From NCBI RefSeq assembly GCF_019457535.1, contig NZ_CP080417.1, positions 2,914,001 to 2,978,000 of the forward strand: a stretch of DNA of 64,000 bases, in the 5' to 3' direction. Position numbers and translations under genes: made by a program. The DNA comes from Shewanella halotolerans (lineage in GTDB: Bacteria > Pseudomonadota > Gammaproteobacteria > Enterobacterales > Shewanellaceae). The notes beneath the pieces were generated by a model, which saw nothing but the letters and a program-made list of their open reading frames with translations, had not been told where the DNA came from and did not search any database. Of this stretch, positions 17,151 through 25,606 are shown one piece after another; within the stretch, counting starts at the first letter, position 1; the number at the start of each line of letters is the position of its first letter.

Positions 17151-17226
17151 TGGTGGAGCCTAGCGGGATCGAACCGCTGACCTCAACACTGCCAGTGTTG
17201 CGCTCTCCCAGCTGAGCTAAGGCCCC
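17151..17226 (-). tRNA. tRNA-Ala (anticodon GGC), first gene of the array
   Basis: Identical to the tRNA-Ala at 15534. It is the first tRNA downstream of the promoter at 17293-17321. Confidence 0.97.
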
Positions 17227-17292
17227 TTACCTAACTTGTCACCTTTGAGTGCACTGCGAGCATCTGCCGGCTGTGTCTCAACTGCGAGGCGC

Positions 17293-17321
17293 ATTCTATG
17301 CAGCACACCCAAAAGTGTCAA
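17293..17321 (-). promoter_or_regulatory. Strong sigma70 promoter of the tRNA-Ala/Glu array
   Basis: On the minus strand TTGACA (17321-17316) is followed after exactly 17 bases by TAGAAT (17298-17293) and then by a GC-rich discriminator, GCGCCTC. This is the classic layout of stable-RNA promoters under stringent control. It lies just past the gltX stop codon, so the array can be transcribed without gltX. Confidence 0.88.
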
Positions 17322-17329
17322 CTCGTTTT

Positions 17330-18739
17330 TTAGGAATTTATTCTATTTGCTACAAATTCAATCGCTTTGGAGATTCTTTGCTCACAACGAGCCTTTCCGA
17401 CGAGGAAAGCGGTTAAATCTACAGCAGGCGACATACCCGCACCGGTAACCGCAACACGCAGTGGCATACCGACCTTACCCATGCCCAGCTCTAATTCGGC
17501 AGCCGTCGCTTCGATAGCCTGGTGAATCGCTTCTACGTTCCACTCGCTCAGCTCGGCAAATTTCTTTTGCAACAGTTGTAGCGGCTCTAAGGCAACACCA
17601 CGCAGATGTTTCTTAGCGGCGGTTTCATCGAACTCGGCAAAGTCTTCATAGAAGTAGCGGCTAGAAGCAGCTAGCTCTTTTAGAGTCTTGGCGCGTTCGG
17701 CCAGTGCAGAGACCACTTCTGCCAGTGCAGGACCGTTTGCTGTATCTATGTTTTGATCTTGCATGTGCCACTCGAGGTGCTTGGCCACATATTCAGGCGC
17801 CAGCTCCTTCATATAGTGCTGATTTAACCAGATCAGTTTCTCGGTATTAAAGGCAGACGCCGCCTTATTGATGTCGTCTAACTTAAAGTACTGCTTCATC
17901 TCCTCGATAGAGAAGACCTCCTGATCGCCATGTGACCAGCCTAGACGCACCAGGTAGTTAAGTAGCGCTTCTGGCAGGTAACCGTCATCACGATACTGCA
18001 TAACGCCTACAGCGCCGTGACGCTTAGACAGCTTGGCACCATCGTCACCTAAGATCATCGCCACGTGGGCATACTCAGGTACAGGCGCATTGAGTGCCTT
18101 AAGGATATTGATTTGGCGTGGAGTGTTGTTGATATGGTCTTCACCACGTACCACACAGGTGATGCCCATATCCCAATCGTCAACCACAACGCAGAAGTTA
18201 TAGGTAGGCGTACCGTCGGTGCGGGCGATGATTAGGTCGTCCAGCAACTCGTTTGAGATCTCGATACGGCCGCGTACGTGATCGTCGAACACTACGCTAC
18301 CTTCGGTTGGATTTTTAAAACGCACCACGAAAGGCTCGTCGGTATCGCGCGGCGCCTTGTCACGGCAGCAACCATCATACTTTTGTTGTTCGCCTTTGGC
18401 GGCCTGCTCTTCACGCATCGCCTCGATACGTTCGCGGCTGCAGTAACACTTATAGGCGGTGCCCTGCTCTAGCATCTGCGCGATGATCTCGTTGTAGCGA
18501 TCGAAACGCTTAGTCTGGTAGTACGGACCCTCATCCCAGTTCAGTCCAAGCCACTCCATACCTTCTAAGATAGCTGCGCAGGCTTCGGGAGTTGAACGTT
18601 CGAGATCCGTATCTTCGATACGCAAGACAAACTCACCTTGGTTAGCGCGGGCATAGAGCCATGAATAGAGTGCAGTACGTGCACCACCTACGTGAAGAAA
18701 ACCGGTAGGACTTGGAGCAAAACGCGTCTTAATCGTCAT
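17330..18739 (-). CDS. gltX: Glutamate--tRNA ligase GltX
   Basis: GltX charges tRNA-Glu with glutamate. It is a class I synthetase: the HIGH-like motif is in APSPTGFLHVGGARTALY (residues 7-24) and the KMSKS-like motif is DDGAKLSKRHGAVG (about residue 238). A zinc-binding Cys set is visible (YKCYCSRE, then YDGCCRDKAP). The 469-residue length is normal. Genes for its substrate tRNA lie directly downstream on the same strand, and read-through could couple them, though the array also has its own promoter. Confidence 0.97.
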   Translation of the reverse strand: MTIKTRFAPSPTGFLHVGGARTALYSWLYARANQGEFVLRIEDTDLERSTPEACAAILEGMEWLGLNWDEGPYYQTKRFDRYNEIIAQMLEQGTAYKCYCSRERIEAMREEQAAKGEQQKYDGCCRDKAPRDTDEPFVVRFKNPTEGSVVFDDHVRGRIEISNELLDDLIIARTDGTPTYNFCVVVDDWDMGITCVVRGEDHINNTPRQINILKALNAPVPEYAHVAMILGDDGAKLSKRHGAVGVMQYRDDGYLPEALLNYLVRLGWSHGDQEVFSIEEMKQYFKLDDINKAASAFNTEKLIWLNQHYMKELAPEYVAKHLEWHMQDQNIDTANGPALAEVVSALAERAKTLKELAASSRYFYEDFAEFDETAAKKHLRGVALEPLQLLQKKFAELSEWNVEAIHQAIEATAAELELGMGKVGMPLRVAVTGAGMSPAVDLTAFLVGKARCEQRISKAIEFVANRINS

Positions 18740-19654
18740 AATGGGACAGTAACCTGTTATCGAATGGTCTAAATATAGACTGAGCTATTTAATGTGACCG
18801 CTATTCTAACAGCCAAATGGGATAAGAGAAAATAGCCTGGACAACCGCAGCTTGCCCGGCGGCCCGAAAAGGTGATCGCCTCATCATAGGATACGCGGCT
18901 TACCTCGGCAGATACTCAACAGATGAAGCTACGCTAGGAATGTGCCGCCGCGAGATTGTCACCCGAACCACCTACCCGCTTTTCTATCGAGATGACCTCT
19001 TCCTGCATGACTGTCTTACTCTATATAGCTAAAGCCAATAAAGATAAAAGTGGGAATGCTAGAAATAGAGAAGGCACAGATAAAAGAAGCGGTGATCTGA
19101 AAAGATGATCAGATAGGGTACATAAATGCTGCGAGCTTCAGGCTACTGTTGCACCGCTCTATATAAGCCCCCTTATATAAACACCCAAAGGAGAATAGAT
19201 AGAAAGCAAAAAGCGGCTTTTAGTCAGCCGCTATTGATGAGCCCAAGCGATAAGCGCCTAAATCGCAAAGGCCTAAATAAGAAAATGCCTAAACCACCTA
19301 CCCTGCGTCTTTTTTATTTGCAGCGACTATATATGGTGTAAAAAAAGATGGTGCTAACAGTTAAGCCGCCTCACTCAAGCAAGTGCTGCATTATTTTACC
19401 CGCCTAGTGATAGAGAAAGGTGAATAACGACGCGTTAAAAACGAGCAAGCTCGCTCCTTTTCGCCGGATGTTTTTATCAAACAGCCCAGTTATGCATTGC
19501 TTGTCTCTACCAAGCCCTTGCCCTGACCGACAAGCTGGAGCCCCCTTCTGCTCAGGCTTTCGCCTGGGCGGCACCGGAAATCATCCTGATTTGTTTAACA
19601 TTAAGACGATCCGAACAAATTTGAACCGGACTCATTATTTTCTCGAAAAAAGCG
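18740..19654. other. Gene-poor stretch between gltX and the tRNA-Val array
   Basis: About 915 bases without a credible protein gene. The small open frames here lack ribosome sites and domain content. It holds the gltX upstream region, one minus-strand terminator-like hairpin (19207-19232), a hairpin around CAGGC-TTTC-GCCTG near 19553-19566, and the approach to the tRNA-Val promoter. An unrecognised small RNA is possible. Confidence 0.5.
19207..19232 (-). terminator. Minus-strand terminator-like hairpin without an assigned gene
   Basis: Arms AGCGGCT (19212-19218) and AGCCGCT (19226-19232) pair across a seven-base loop. Read on the minus strand, the hairpin is followed by TTTTTGC, a typical intrinsic terminator. 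No protein gene ends here on that strand. Confidence 0.5.
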
Positions 19655-19682
19655 TTGACAGTAGATCGTTCCCCCCTATAAT
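19655..19682 (+). promoter_or_regulatory. Strong sigma70 promoter of the tRNA-Val array
   Basis: A perfect TTGACA (19655-19660) and a perfect TATAAT (19677-19682) are 16 bases apart and are followed by ACGGCCCC, a GC-rich discriminator. The first tRNA-Val starts 17 bases later. Confidence 0.93.
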
Positions 19683-19699
19683 ACGGCCCCACACAGCGA

Positions 19700-19775
19700 G
19701 GTCGATTAGCTCAGCTGGGAGAGCACCTCCCTTACAAGGAGGGGGTCACTGGTTCGAGCCCAGTATCGACCACCA
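19700..19775 (+). tRNA. tRNA-Val (anticodon TAC), copy 1
   Basis: The 76-base cloverleaf has 5' GGTCGATTAGCTCAGCTGGG, anticodon loop CTTACAA in the arm CTCC/GGAG, T-loop GTTCGAGCC and encoded CCA. It is the first of six identical copies. Confidence 0.97.
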
Positions 19776-19809
19776 TACTCTGTATGGTAATAAAATTTGA
19801 TGTGTCCCA

Positions 19810-19885
19810 GGTCGATTAGCTCAGCTGGGAGAGCACCTCCCTTACAAGGAGGGGGTCACTGGTTCGAGCCCAGTATCGACCACCA
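19810..19885 (+). tRNA. tRNA-Val (TAC), copy 2
   Basis: Identical to copy 1. The spacers between copies are short and differ from each other, except for the CCCA just before each gene. Confidence 0.97.
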
Positions 19886-19944
19886 TATTTTGTCCTAGAT
19901 TCAAATATGTGGTGCATCGAGTTTAATGTTGTGAGATATTCCCA

Positions 19945-20020
19945 GGTCGATTAGCTCAGCTGGGAGAGCACCTCCCTTACAAGGAGGGGGTCACTGGTTC
20001 GAGCCCAGTATCGACCACCA
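19945..20020 (+). tRNA. tRNA-Val (TAC), copy 3
   Basis: Identical to copy 1. Confidence 0.97.
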
Positions 20021-20058
20021 TCTCTTCACGAGAGAATATCGAATATAATAATGTCCCA

Positions 20059-20134
20059 GGTCGATTAGCTCAGCTGGGAGAGCACCTCCCTTACAAGGAG
20101 GGGGTCACTGGTTCGAGCCCAGTATCGACCACCA
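20059..20134 (+). tRNA. tRNA-Val (TAC), copy 4
   Basis: Identical to copy 1. Confidence 0.97.
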
Positions 20135-20171
20135 TTGTTATCAAAATATGTAATATGCTGTATTTATCCCA

Positions 20172-20247
20172 GGTCGATTAGCTCAGCTGGGAGAGCACCT
20201 CCCTTACAAGGAGGGGGTCACTGGTTCGAGCCCAGTATCGACCACCA
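20172..20247 (+). tRNA. tRNA-Val (TAC), copy 5
   Basis: Identical to copy 1. Confidence 0.97.
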
Positions 20248-20285
20248 TAGCATGGCTATGAAACGATAAATCACAGACAGTCCCA

Positions 20286-20361
20286 GGTCGATTAGCTCAG
20301 CTGGGAGAGCACCTCCCTTACAAGGAGGGGGTCACTGGTTCGAGCCCAGTATCGACCACCA
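20286..20361 (+). tRNA. tRNA-Val (TAC), copy 6
   Basis: Identical to copy 1 and the last of the array. No clear terminator hairpin was recognised after it. Confidence 0.97.
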
Positions 20362-20513
20362 TATTTCCTCTTTAATGCTTCACCTCCCTATTTATAATCA
20401 AACAGCCTAGCAGCAAGCCATCGCGCCCGGTTCTCGCTATTGCGAATCCCTTAGCCTCAACTATTCTTCATTAAGACTTCGCTCAAACCAAGTAAGACTC
20501 AAGGTGGTTGAAC

Positions 20514-20741
20514 ATGGCTGATGTTACTCAATCTGCGTCGCTGGCAAGTATTGCCGCGTACCTAAAACTCACCCATGAATGCGATGAGCAGGAAGCGATG
20601 CTCGAAGCCAAGGAGGTGATGCAAAACCTGGTCGCCATGCGACAAAAAGGTTTCATCACGGGTTGGTATTTTGATGCCCAAGGCCACCTGGAGCTGCTAC
20701 CCAGCGAGGCAATTCTAAAACGCATCAACCCACCCAAATAA
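20514..20741 (+). CDS. Small conserved hypothetical protein
   Basis: A 75-residue, mostly helical soluble protein. I do not recognise a family. The start ATG at 20514 has AAGGTGG six bases upstream; an in-frame TTG at 20508 is too close to that site to be used. The sequence holds an acidic helix (THECDEQEAMLEAKEVMQNLVAM) and a short C-terminal beta-like stretch (GFITGWYFDAQGHLELL). It follows the tRNA-Val array and is followed by AT-rich DNA. Confidence 0.65.
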   Translation: MADVTQSASLASIAAYLKLTHECDEQEAMLEAKEVMQNLVAMRQKGFITGWYFDAQGHLELLPSEAILKRINPPK

Positions 20742-20883
20742 TAAATGCTGATATTATTACCAATAAAATAAATAACTTACTTCTAACCTTCATTCACCCG
20801 CCCTAATTAAATAAACAAAATACTTTACTTAATTAGTCACTGAGGTAGAGTTGTCCTACCTATTGATTCTTTTGAAGGCTGTC

Positions 20884-22116
20884 ATGAAGGCCACCGACTC
20901 CCAACAAGCCGCTCCCAGCCAGACGGCTCAGCGCATTCTCGGCGTCACCTTAATCGTTACTCTGATCAGTGTGGCGGGCATTGCACTGCCATATCCTGTA
21001 CTCGCACCGCTATTTCACGACAACAGCTCTCCCCTAACCCACTTCATGGGCCTGCCCAGCGAATTTTTAATGGGCATCGTCTTAGGCATCTATCCACTGG
21101 GGATCATCATTGGCGGCAGCTTCATCGGCAGCCTGTCTGACACCTATGGGCGCAAGCGTCTGCTCAGCCTCACCCTGATGGGCAGCGCGCTGGGTTATGG
21201 GCTCACGGCCTTCGCAGCGCACTCGGAGCAGTTTGTCCTTTTCTGTCTCGCGCGTTTACTGACGGGGATCTGCGAGGGCAACATCGCCATCGCAAGGGCG
21301 ATAGCAGCCGATCTCCATCCGCAGATCGATAAGACCCGCAGTTTCTCGCTGATCAGCGCCATGGGCTATGGCGGCTATCTGCTAGGGCCGTTAGCTGGCG
21401 GCTACCTCATAGATCGGGGGATGGAGACAGTGTTTGGCGCGGCGGCGGTTGCCTGTATTCTGTGTGCCCTGCTGAGTCACAGGCTTCTGCCCCATCAGCT
21501 CGATGAGACCCAGGCTAACGCCGAGAAAGGCTCCAGCCTGGTGCTGCTCAGAGAGCCGGCCCTGAGACGCTTCTTTCTGCTCTACCTGCTGCTGACCATG
21601 GGGGTTAACTTCTACTATGAGTTCTATCCGCTACACCTGGTGCAACAGGCGGACTTCACCCCGGCGCAGATCAGCTGGGTAACCGTGCTGCTCACCGGCT
21701 GCATGATCGCCACCAGCATCTGGTTTACCCCTGTGCTACAGCGCAGGCTCAACCACGCCAGCGCGAGCCTGGTGGGGATCTTGCTGTTTGGCGCGTCCCT
21801 GGCCTGCTTTCCCTATCTCACTAATGACAGCTATCTGCTCACCTTCATGACCATAGGCGCGGGCATCGCCATCTACAACAGCTTCCTGCCGACCTACCTG
21901 TCCCATGCCTATCAAGACAGGCCCCAGGGACAGCTCATGGGCATGCTGGTGACCATCTTCTGCGTCGGCAACCTGCTCGCCGCCCTATTCGGCGGCCTGC
22001 TGGCCGTATTCGATGTCAAGATTGTGCTGTTGATCGGAGCCCTGTGCGCGGCGGCTTCCGGCGCCATCCTATATCACGGTCACTTCAAACGTGAATATTG
22101 GCCAGCGCACAATTAA
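20884..22116 (+). CDS. Major facilitator superfamily transporter
   Basis: Twelve membrane segments and the MFS loop motif GSLSDTYGRKRLL (between segments 2 and 3) identify the superfamily. LARLLTGICEGNIAIARAIAADL and GYGGYLLGPLAGGYL are segment 4-5 motifs of drug/sugar antiporters. The substrate is unknown. Two starts are possible. The ATG at 20884 has GAAGG five bases upstream. A TTG at 20851 has GAGG at good distance and would add SYLLILLKAV. The ATG is preferred because the hydrophilic N-terminus before segment 1 is then normal for the family. Confidence 0.85.
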   Translation: MKATDSQQAAPSQTAQRILGVTLIVTLISVAGIALPYPVLAPLFHDNSSPLTHFMGLPSEFLMGIVLGIYPLGIIIGGSFIGSLSDTYGRKRLLSLTLMGSALGYGLTAFAAHSEQFVLFCLARLLTGICEGNIAIARAIAADLHPQIDKTRSFSLISAMGYGGYLLGPLAGGYLIDRGMETVFGAAAVACILCALLSHRLLPHQLDETQANAEKGSSLVLLREPALRRFFLLYLLLTMGVNFYYEFYPLHLVQQADFTPAQISWVTVLLTGCMIATSIWFTPVLQRRLNHASASLVGILLFGASLACFPYLTNDSYLLTFMTIGAGIAIYNSFLPTYLSHAYQDRPQGQLMGMLVTIFCVGNLLAALFGGLLAVFDVKIVLLIGALCAAASGAILYHGHFKREYWPAHN

Positions 22117-22154
22117 CCCGATAACGGGACTCAGTTCAAACTTTGCCCACACAA

Positions 22155-22176
22155 AATGGGTGGATTCCCACCCATT
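22155..22176 (+). promoter_or_regulatory. Nine-base dyad upstream of dctP, possible DctD enhancer
   Basis: Perfect arms AATGGGTGG and CCACCCATT are separated by ATTC. The dyad lies about 120 bases upstream of the -24 element of the sigma54 promoter, where enhancer sites for activators such as DctD are normally found. No T-run follows, so it is not a standard terminator of the MFS gene. That it binds DctD is an inference. Confidence 0.5.
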
Positions 22177-22230
22177 GAAATAAGACTAATGGGCGACATC
22201 CTCCCCAAGCACAGCTGTTTACTAATTAAC

Positions 22231-22250
22231 CAATATGCCGCAACATATTG
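22231..22250 (+). promoter_or_regulatory. Second dyad upstream of dctP
   Basis: Arms CAATATG and CATATTG are separated by six bases. It lies about 45 bases upstream of the sigma54 core, so it could be a proximal activator or bending-protein site. Confidence 0.35.
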
Positions 22251-22281
22251 ATATAGGGTAATTTACATAATTTAAACATCT

Positions 22282-22299
22282 TTGGCCTGGTCCTTGCCT
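22282..22299 (+). promoter_or_regulatory. Sigma54 promoter of dctPQM
   Basis: TTGGCCTGGTCCTTGCCT has GG at 22284-22285 and GC at 22296-22297 with the required ten bases between them. It lies 82 bases upstream of the dctP start and fits control by the sigma54 activator DctD encoded downstream. Confidence 0.85.
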
Positions 22300-22380
22300 A
22301 TAATTTCTATGAGTTAAGCACACTGTGAACCTGCAGTCGCCCTAAGGCACTGAAGGATTAACAATAATAGGGATAACAAA

Positions 22381-23391
22381 ATGACCAGACTCAACACCTG
22401 TACCTTTATCAAACAGATCGTCAAGATGACCTCAATTGCGGCCCTTCTGGGGGCCAGCTTAAACAGTTGGGCGGCGCCAACGGAAATTAAGTTTTCCCAT
22501 GTGGTGGCCGAAAACACCCCTAAAGGCCAAATGGCACTGAAATTCAAACAATTAGTAGAAGAGCGTCTACCCGGTGAATACCAGGTAAACGTGTTCCCAA
22601 ACTCTCAACTGTTTGGTGACAACAACGAGCTCTCCGCCCTGCTACTGAACGATGTGCAGTTTGTGGCGCCATCGCTCTCCAAGTTCGAACGCTACACCAA
22701 GAAGCTGCAGCTATTCGATCTACCTTTCCTCTTCAAAGACATGGACGCCGTTAACCGTTTCCAACAGAGCGACGCCGGCCAGCAACTGCTGAACTCGATG
22801 AAGCGCAAGGGTGTCGTCGGCCTGGGTTACCTGCACAATGGTATGAAGCAGTTCTCGGCCAGTAGCCCGCTTGTCCTGCCAGAAGATGCTCAGGGTAAGA
22901 AGTTCCGTATCATGGCCTCAGACGTGTTAGCTGCCCAGTTCCAGGCGGTCGATGCCATTCCGGTGAAGAAACCCTTCTCTGAGGTCTTCACCCTGCTGCA
23001 AACCCGCGCCATCGATGGTCAGGAAAACACCTGGTCTAACATCTACTCGAAGAAGTTCTACGAAGTACAGAGCAACATCACAGAGAGTAACCACGGTGTG
23101 CTCGACTACATGGTGGTCACCTCAAACACCTTCTGGAAGTCCCTACCCGCCGACAAGCGCAAGGTGATCAAGGCATCACTGGATGAAGCCATTGCCTATG
23201 GTAACGAAATAGCCGCGGCTAAGGTTAACAAGGACAAGCAGGCCATCATCGACTCTAAGCGTTCAGAGGTCACCTACCTGACGCCAGACCAGCGCGCCGC
23301 CTGGGTCAACGCCATGAAACCTGTATGGGCACAGTTCGAAGATAAGATAGGTAAAGATCTTATCGATGCCGCCGTTGCCTCAAACGAATAA
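22381..23391 (+). CDS. dctP: TRAP C4-dicarboxylate binding protein DctP
   Basis: DctP is the periplasmic receptor that binds succinate, fumarate or malate and delivers it to the DctQM membrane complex. A signal peptide ends at ASLNSWA, followed by APTEIKFSHVVAENTPKG, the usual start of mature DctP. Family motifs include VFPNSQLFGDNNELSALL and KFRIMASDVLAAQFQAVDAIP, with the carboxylate-binding Arg in FRIM. QTRAIDGQENTWSNIYSKKFYEVQ is the typical DctP C-lobe. The length of 336 residues is normal. It is the first gene of the dct operon, under a sigma54 promoter. Confidence 0.95.
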   Translation: MTRLNTCTFIKQIVKMTSIAALLGASLNSWAAPTEIKFSHVVAENTPKGQMALKFKQLVEERLPGEYQVNVFPNSQLFGDNNELSALLLNDVQFVAPSLSKFERYTKKLQLFDLPFLFKDMDAVNRFQQSDAGQQLLNSMKRKGVVGLGYLHNGMKQFSASSPLVLPEDAQGKKFRIMASDVLAAQFQAVDAIPVKKPFSEVFTLLQTRAIDGQENTWSNIYSKKFYEVQSNITESNHGVLDYMVVTSNTFWKSLPADKRKVIKASLDEAIAYGNEIAAAKVNKDKQAIIDSKRSEVTYLTPDQRAAWVNAMKPVWAQFEDKIGKDLIDAAVASNE

Positions 23392-23478
23392 TAAGCGCTA
23401 ACCCACTAAACTTAATAGGAAAGCATTGAGGCCGTTTCCATGGCATTCGGCCTCTTTCCTATCTAAGGAGTCTTAGAG

Positions 23479-24117
23479 ATGATGTCTCGCTTTTTTTCTC
23501 ATATCGAAGAGGTGGTACTTAACGCCTTGATCACCGCCATGACCCTATTGGTCTTTGTCGAAGTGATCGCCCGTTTCTTCTTTAACACAGGTTTCCTGTG
23601 GATCCAGGAGCTAACGCTCACCATCTGCGGCTGGTTCGTACTGTTTGGCATGTCCTATGGCGTCAAGGTCGGCGCTCACATAGGCGTCGATGCCTTCGTG
23701 AAAAAACTCCCCGCCCAGGGACGTAAGTACACCGCCATATTGGCCGTAGCCATCTGCCTCATCTACTGCGGCATGTTCCTGGTCGGCAGCTGGGAATACC
23801 TGGCCAAGATGTATCAAATTGGCGTGCCCATGGAAGATATCGACCTGCCCCATTTTCTGATTGGCGGACTGGACGGCGACTTTGCCTGGGAATATCTGCG
23901 CATCGACGTCGAGGAGCCAGCTGTGCCGCTGTGGATCTCTCAAAGCATACTGCTCATCGGCTTTATTCTGCTTACCTGGCGCTTCTTGCAGCTGGCTCTG
24001 GCCATCATCACCAATAAAACCGACGGCTTTGCCTTTGCCGATGAGGCCAAGGAGAGCATGCACCTTATCGATCAAGAGGCCCAGGCCGACGACAAGCAGT
24101 CGGGAGATAAAAAATAA
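23479..24117 (+). CDS. dctQ: TRAP transporter small permease DctQ
   Basis: DctQ is the four-segment membrane subunit of the TRAP transporter. The segments are visible at about residues 15-35, 45-65, 90-110 and 155-180. The loop motif FFFNTGFLWIQELTLTICGWFVLFGMSYGVKVGAHIGVD is characteristic of DctQ. A hydrophilic loop after segment 3 (YQIGVPMEDIDLPHFLIGGLDGD) and a charged tail make it slightly longer than average. It lies 87 bases after dctP and its stop overlaps the dctM start by one base (TAATG). Confidence 0.93.
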   Translation: MMSRFFSHIEEVVLNALITAMTLLVFVEVIARFFFNTGFLWIQELTLTICGWFVLFGMSYGVKVGAHIGVDAFVKKLPAQGRKYTAILAVAICLIYCGMFLVGSWEYLAKMYQIGVPMEDIDLPHFLIGGLDGDFAWEYLRIDVEEPAVPLWISQSILLIGFILLTWRFLQLALAIITNKTDGFAFADEAKESMHLIDQEAQADDKQSGDKK

Positions 24118-25514
24118 TGACTATAGCAACCCTCTTTATCAGCCTGTTTCTCTGTATGCTGCTGGGCATGCCGATCGCCATCGCCCTCGGCTTCTCCAGC
24201 ATGTTGACCATATTGCTCTTCTCCGATGACTCACTGGCCTCGGTCGCATTGAAGCTCTATGAGTCCACCTCGGAGCACTACACACTACTGGCGATCCCTT
24301 TCTTTATTCTGTCGTCGGCGTTTCTCTCCACCGGCGGCGTCGCTAGGCGCATTATCGACTTTGCCATGGACAGCGTAGGTCATATCCGCGGTGGTCTCGC
24401 CATGGCCTCAGTGATGGCCTGTATGTTGTTTGCCGCGGTATCTGGCTCATCCCCCGCCACGGTTGCCGCCATCGGCTCTATCGTTATCGTCGGCATGGTT
24501 CGTGCTGGTTATCCTGAGAAGTTTGCCGCTGGGGTGATCACCACCTCGGGCACCCTGGGGATTTTGATCCCGCCTTCTATCGTCATGCTGGTCTACGCGG
24601 CGGCGACGGAAGTTTCGGCCGCGCGCATGTTCATGGCGGGGCTTATCCCTGGCCTGATGATGGGACTCTTGTTGATGCTCGCCATCTATATTGTGGCCCG
24701 CATCAAGAAGCTGCCTTCCCGTCCCTTCCCTGGTTTTCGCCCCCTGATGATATCGAGCGCCAAGGCGATGGGCGGCCTGGCACTGATCTTTATCGTGCTC
24801 GGCTCCATCTATGGCGGTGTCGCCAGCCCCACCGAGGCGGCGGCCGTTGCCTGTGTCTATGCCTATTTCATCGCAGTATTTGGTTATCGCGATATCGGCC
24901 CGCTGAAAAATGTCAGCTGGCGCGATAGCGGTGAATCGCTCATCAGAGCCGCGCTACGTAACCTTGGCTTCATGGTGCTGGCAGTTTTCAAAACCCCGGC
25001 CGACAAAGAGATCCGCCACGTGGTACGCGATGGTGCCAAGGTCAGCATCATGCTGCTGTTCATCATAGCCAACGCCATGCTGTTCGCCCACGTGCTCACC
25101 ACAGAGCGTATTCCGCACCTTATTGCCGAAACCATAGTAGGCATGGGACTGCCGGTATGGGGCTTCCTCATCATAGTCAACTTGCTGCTGCTCGCTGCGG
25201 GTAACTTTATGGAGCCATCGGCCATCTTGCTGATCATGGCGCCCATATTGTTCCCAATCGCCACTCAGCTGGGGATAGACCCTATCCACCTGGGGATCAT
25301 CATGGTCGTGAACATGGAGATAGGCATGTTGACGCCACCTGTGGGACTCAACCTGTTTGTGACCGCGGGGATCACCGGCCGCAGCATGGGATGGGTGATC
25401 CACTCCTGTATCCCTTGGCTGGCGCTGCTGCTCTTCTTCCTGGCACTGATCACTTATATTCCGCAGATCTCTCTGTTCCTGCCGGAATATATTGATAAGT
25501 TAAACGGTTATTAA
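24117..25514 (+). CDS. dctM: TRAP transporter large permease DctM
   Basis: DctM is the large sodium-driven channel subunit with about 12 membrane segments. Family motifs include IPFFILSSAFLSTGGVARR, ACMLFAAVSGSSPATVAAIGS, TTSGTLGILIPPSI, SPTEAAAVACVYA, and near the end NMEIGMLTPPVGLNLFV. At 465 residues it is longer than the usual 425-430. The extra length is in a charged stretch around residues 290-310 (FKTPADKEIRHVVRDGAK). An intrinsic terminator follows the gene. Confidence 0.94.
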   Translation: MTIATLFISLFLCMLLGMPIAIALGFSSMLTILLFSDDSLASVALKLYESTSEHYTLLAIPFFILSSAFLSTGGVARRIIDFAMDSVGHIRGGLAMASVMACMLFAAVSGSSPATVAAIGSIVIVGMVRAGYPEKFAAGVITTSGTLGILIPPSIVMLVYAAATEVSAARMFMAGLIPGLMMGLLLMLAIYIVARIKKLPSRPFPGFRPLMISSAKAMGGLALIFIVLGSIYGGVASPTEAAAVACVYAYFIAVFGYRDIGPLKNVSWRDSGESLIRAALRNLGFMVLAVFKTPADKEIRHVVRDGAKVSIMLLFIIANAMLFAHVLTTERIPHLIAETIVGMGLPVWGFLIIVNLLLLAAGNFMEPSAILLIMAPILFPIATQLGIDPIHLGIIMVVNMEIGMLTPPVGLNLFVTAGITGRSMGWVIHSCIPWLALLLFFLALITYIPQISLFLPEYIDKLNGY

Positions 25515-25540
25515 ATCACTTGATTTTGCTTAACAATTGG

Positions 25541-25588
25541 GCGAGTCTGAAACGGGATCTAATCGGTCCCCTTTCAGATTCGCTTTTT
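25541..25588 (+). terminator. Rho-independent terminator between dctM and dctB
   Basis: Arms GCGAGTCTGAAACGGGA (25541-25557) and TCCCCTTTCAGATTCGC (25567-25583) pair with a single C/C mismatch and one G-T pair, and are followed by TTTTT. It separates the highly expressed transporter operon from the regulatory genes. Confidence 0.88.
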
Positions 25589-25606
25589 CAATTGGACATG
25601 CCTTAT

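Noticed and set aside
19126..19341. 71-codon open frame in the gltX/tRNA-Val gap
   Set aside because: There is no ribosome site, it contains a terminator-like hairpin, and its composition is basic and low-complexity.
19420..19800. 126-codon plus-strand open frame
   Set aside because: It reads through the tRNA-Val promoter and the first tRNA-Val gene and lacks a ribosome site and recognisable domain.
25520..25606. Upstream extension of dctB to a TTG start
   Set aside because: The extension contains the complete dctM terminator hairpin and lacks a ribosome site, so translation from there is unlikely.
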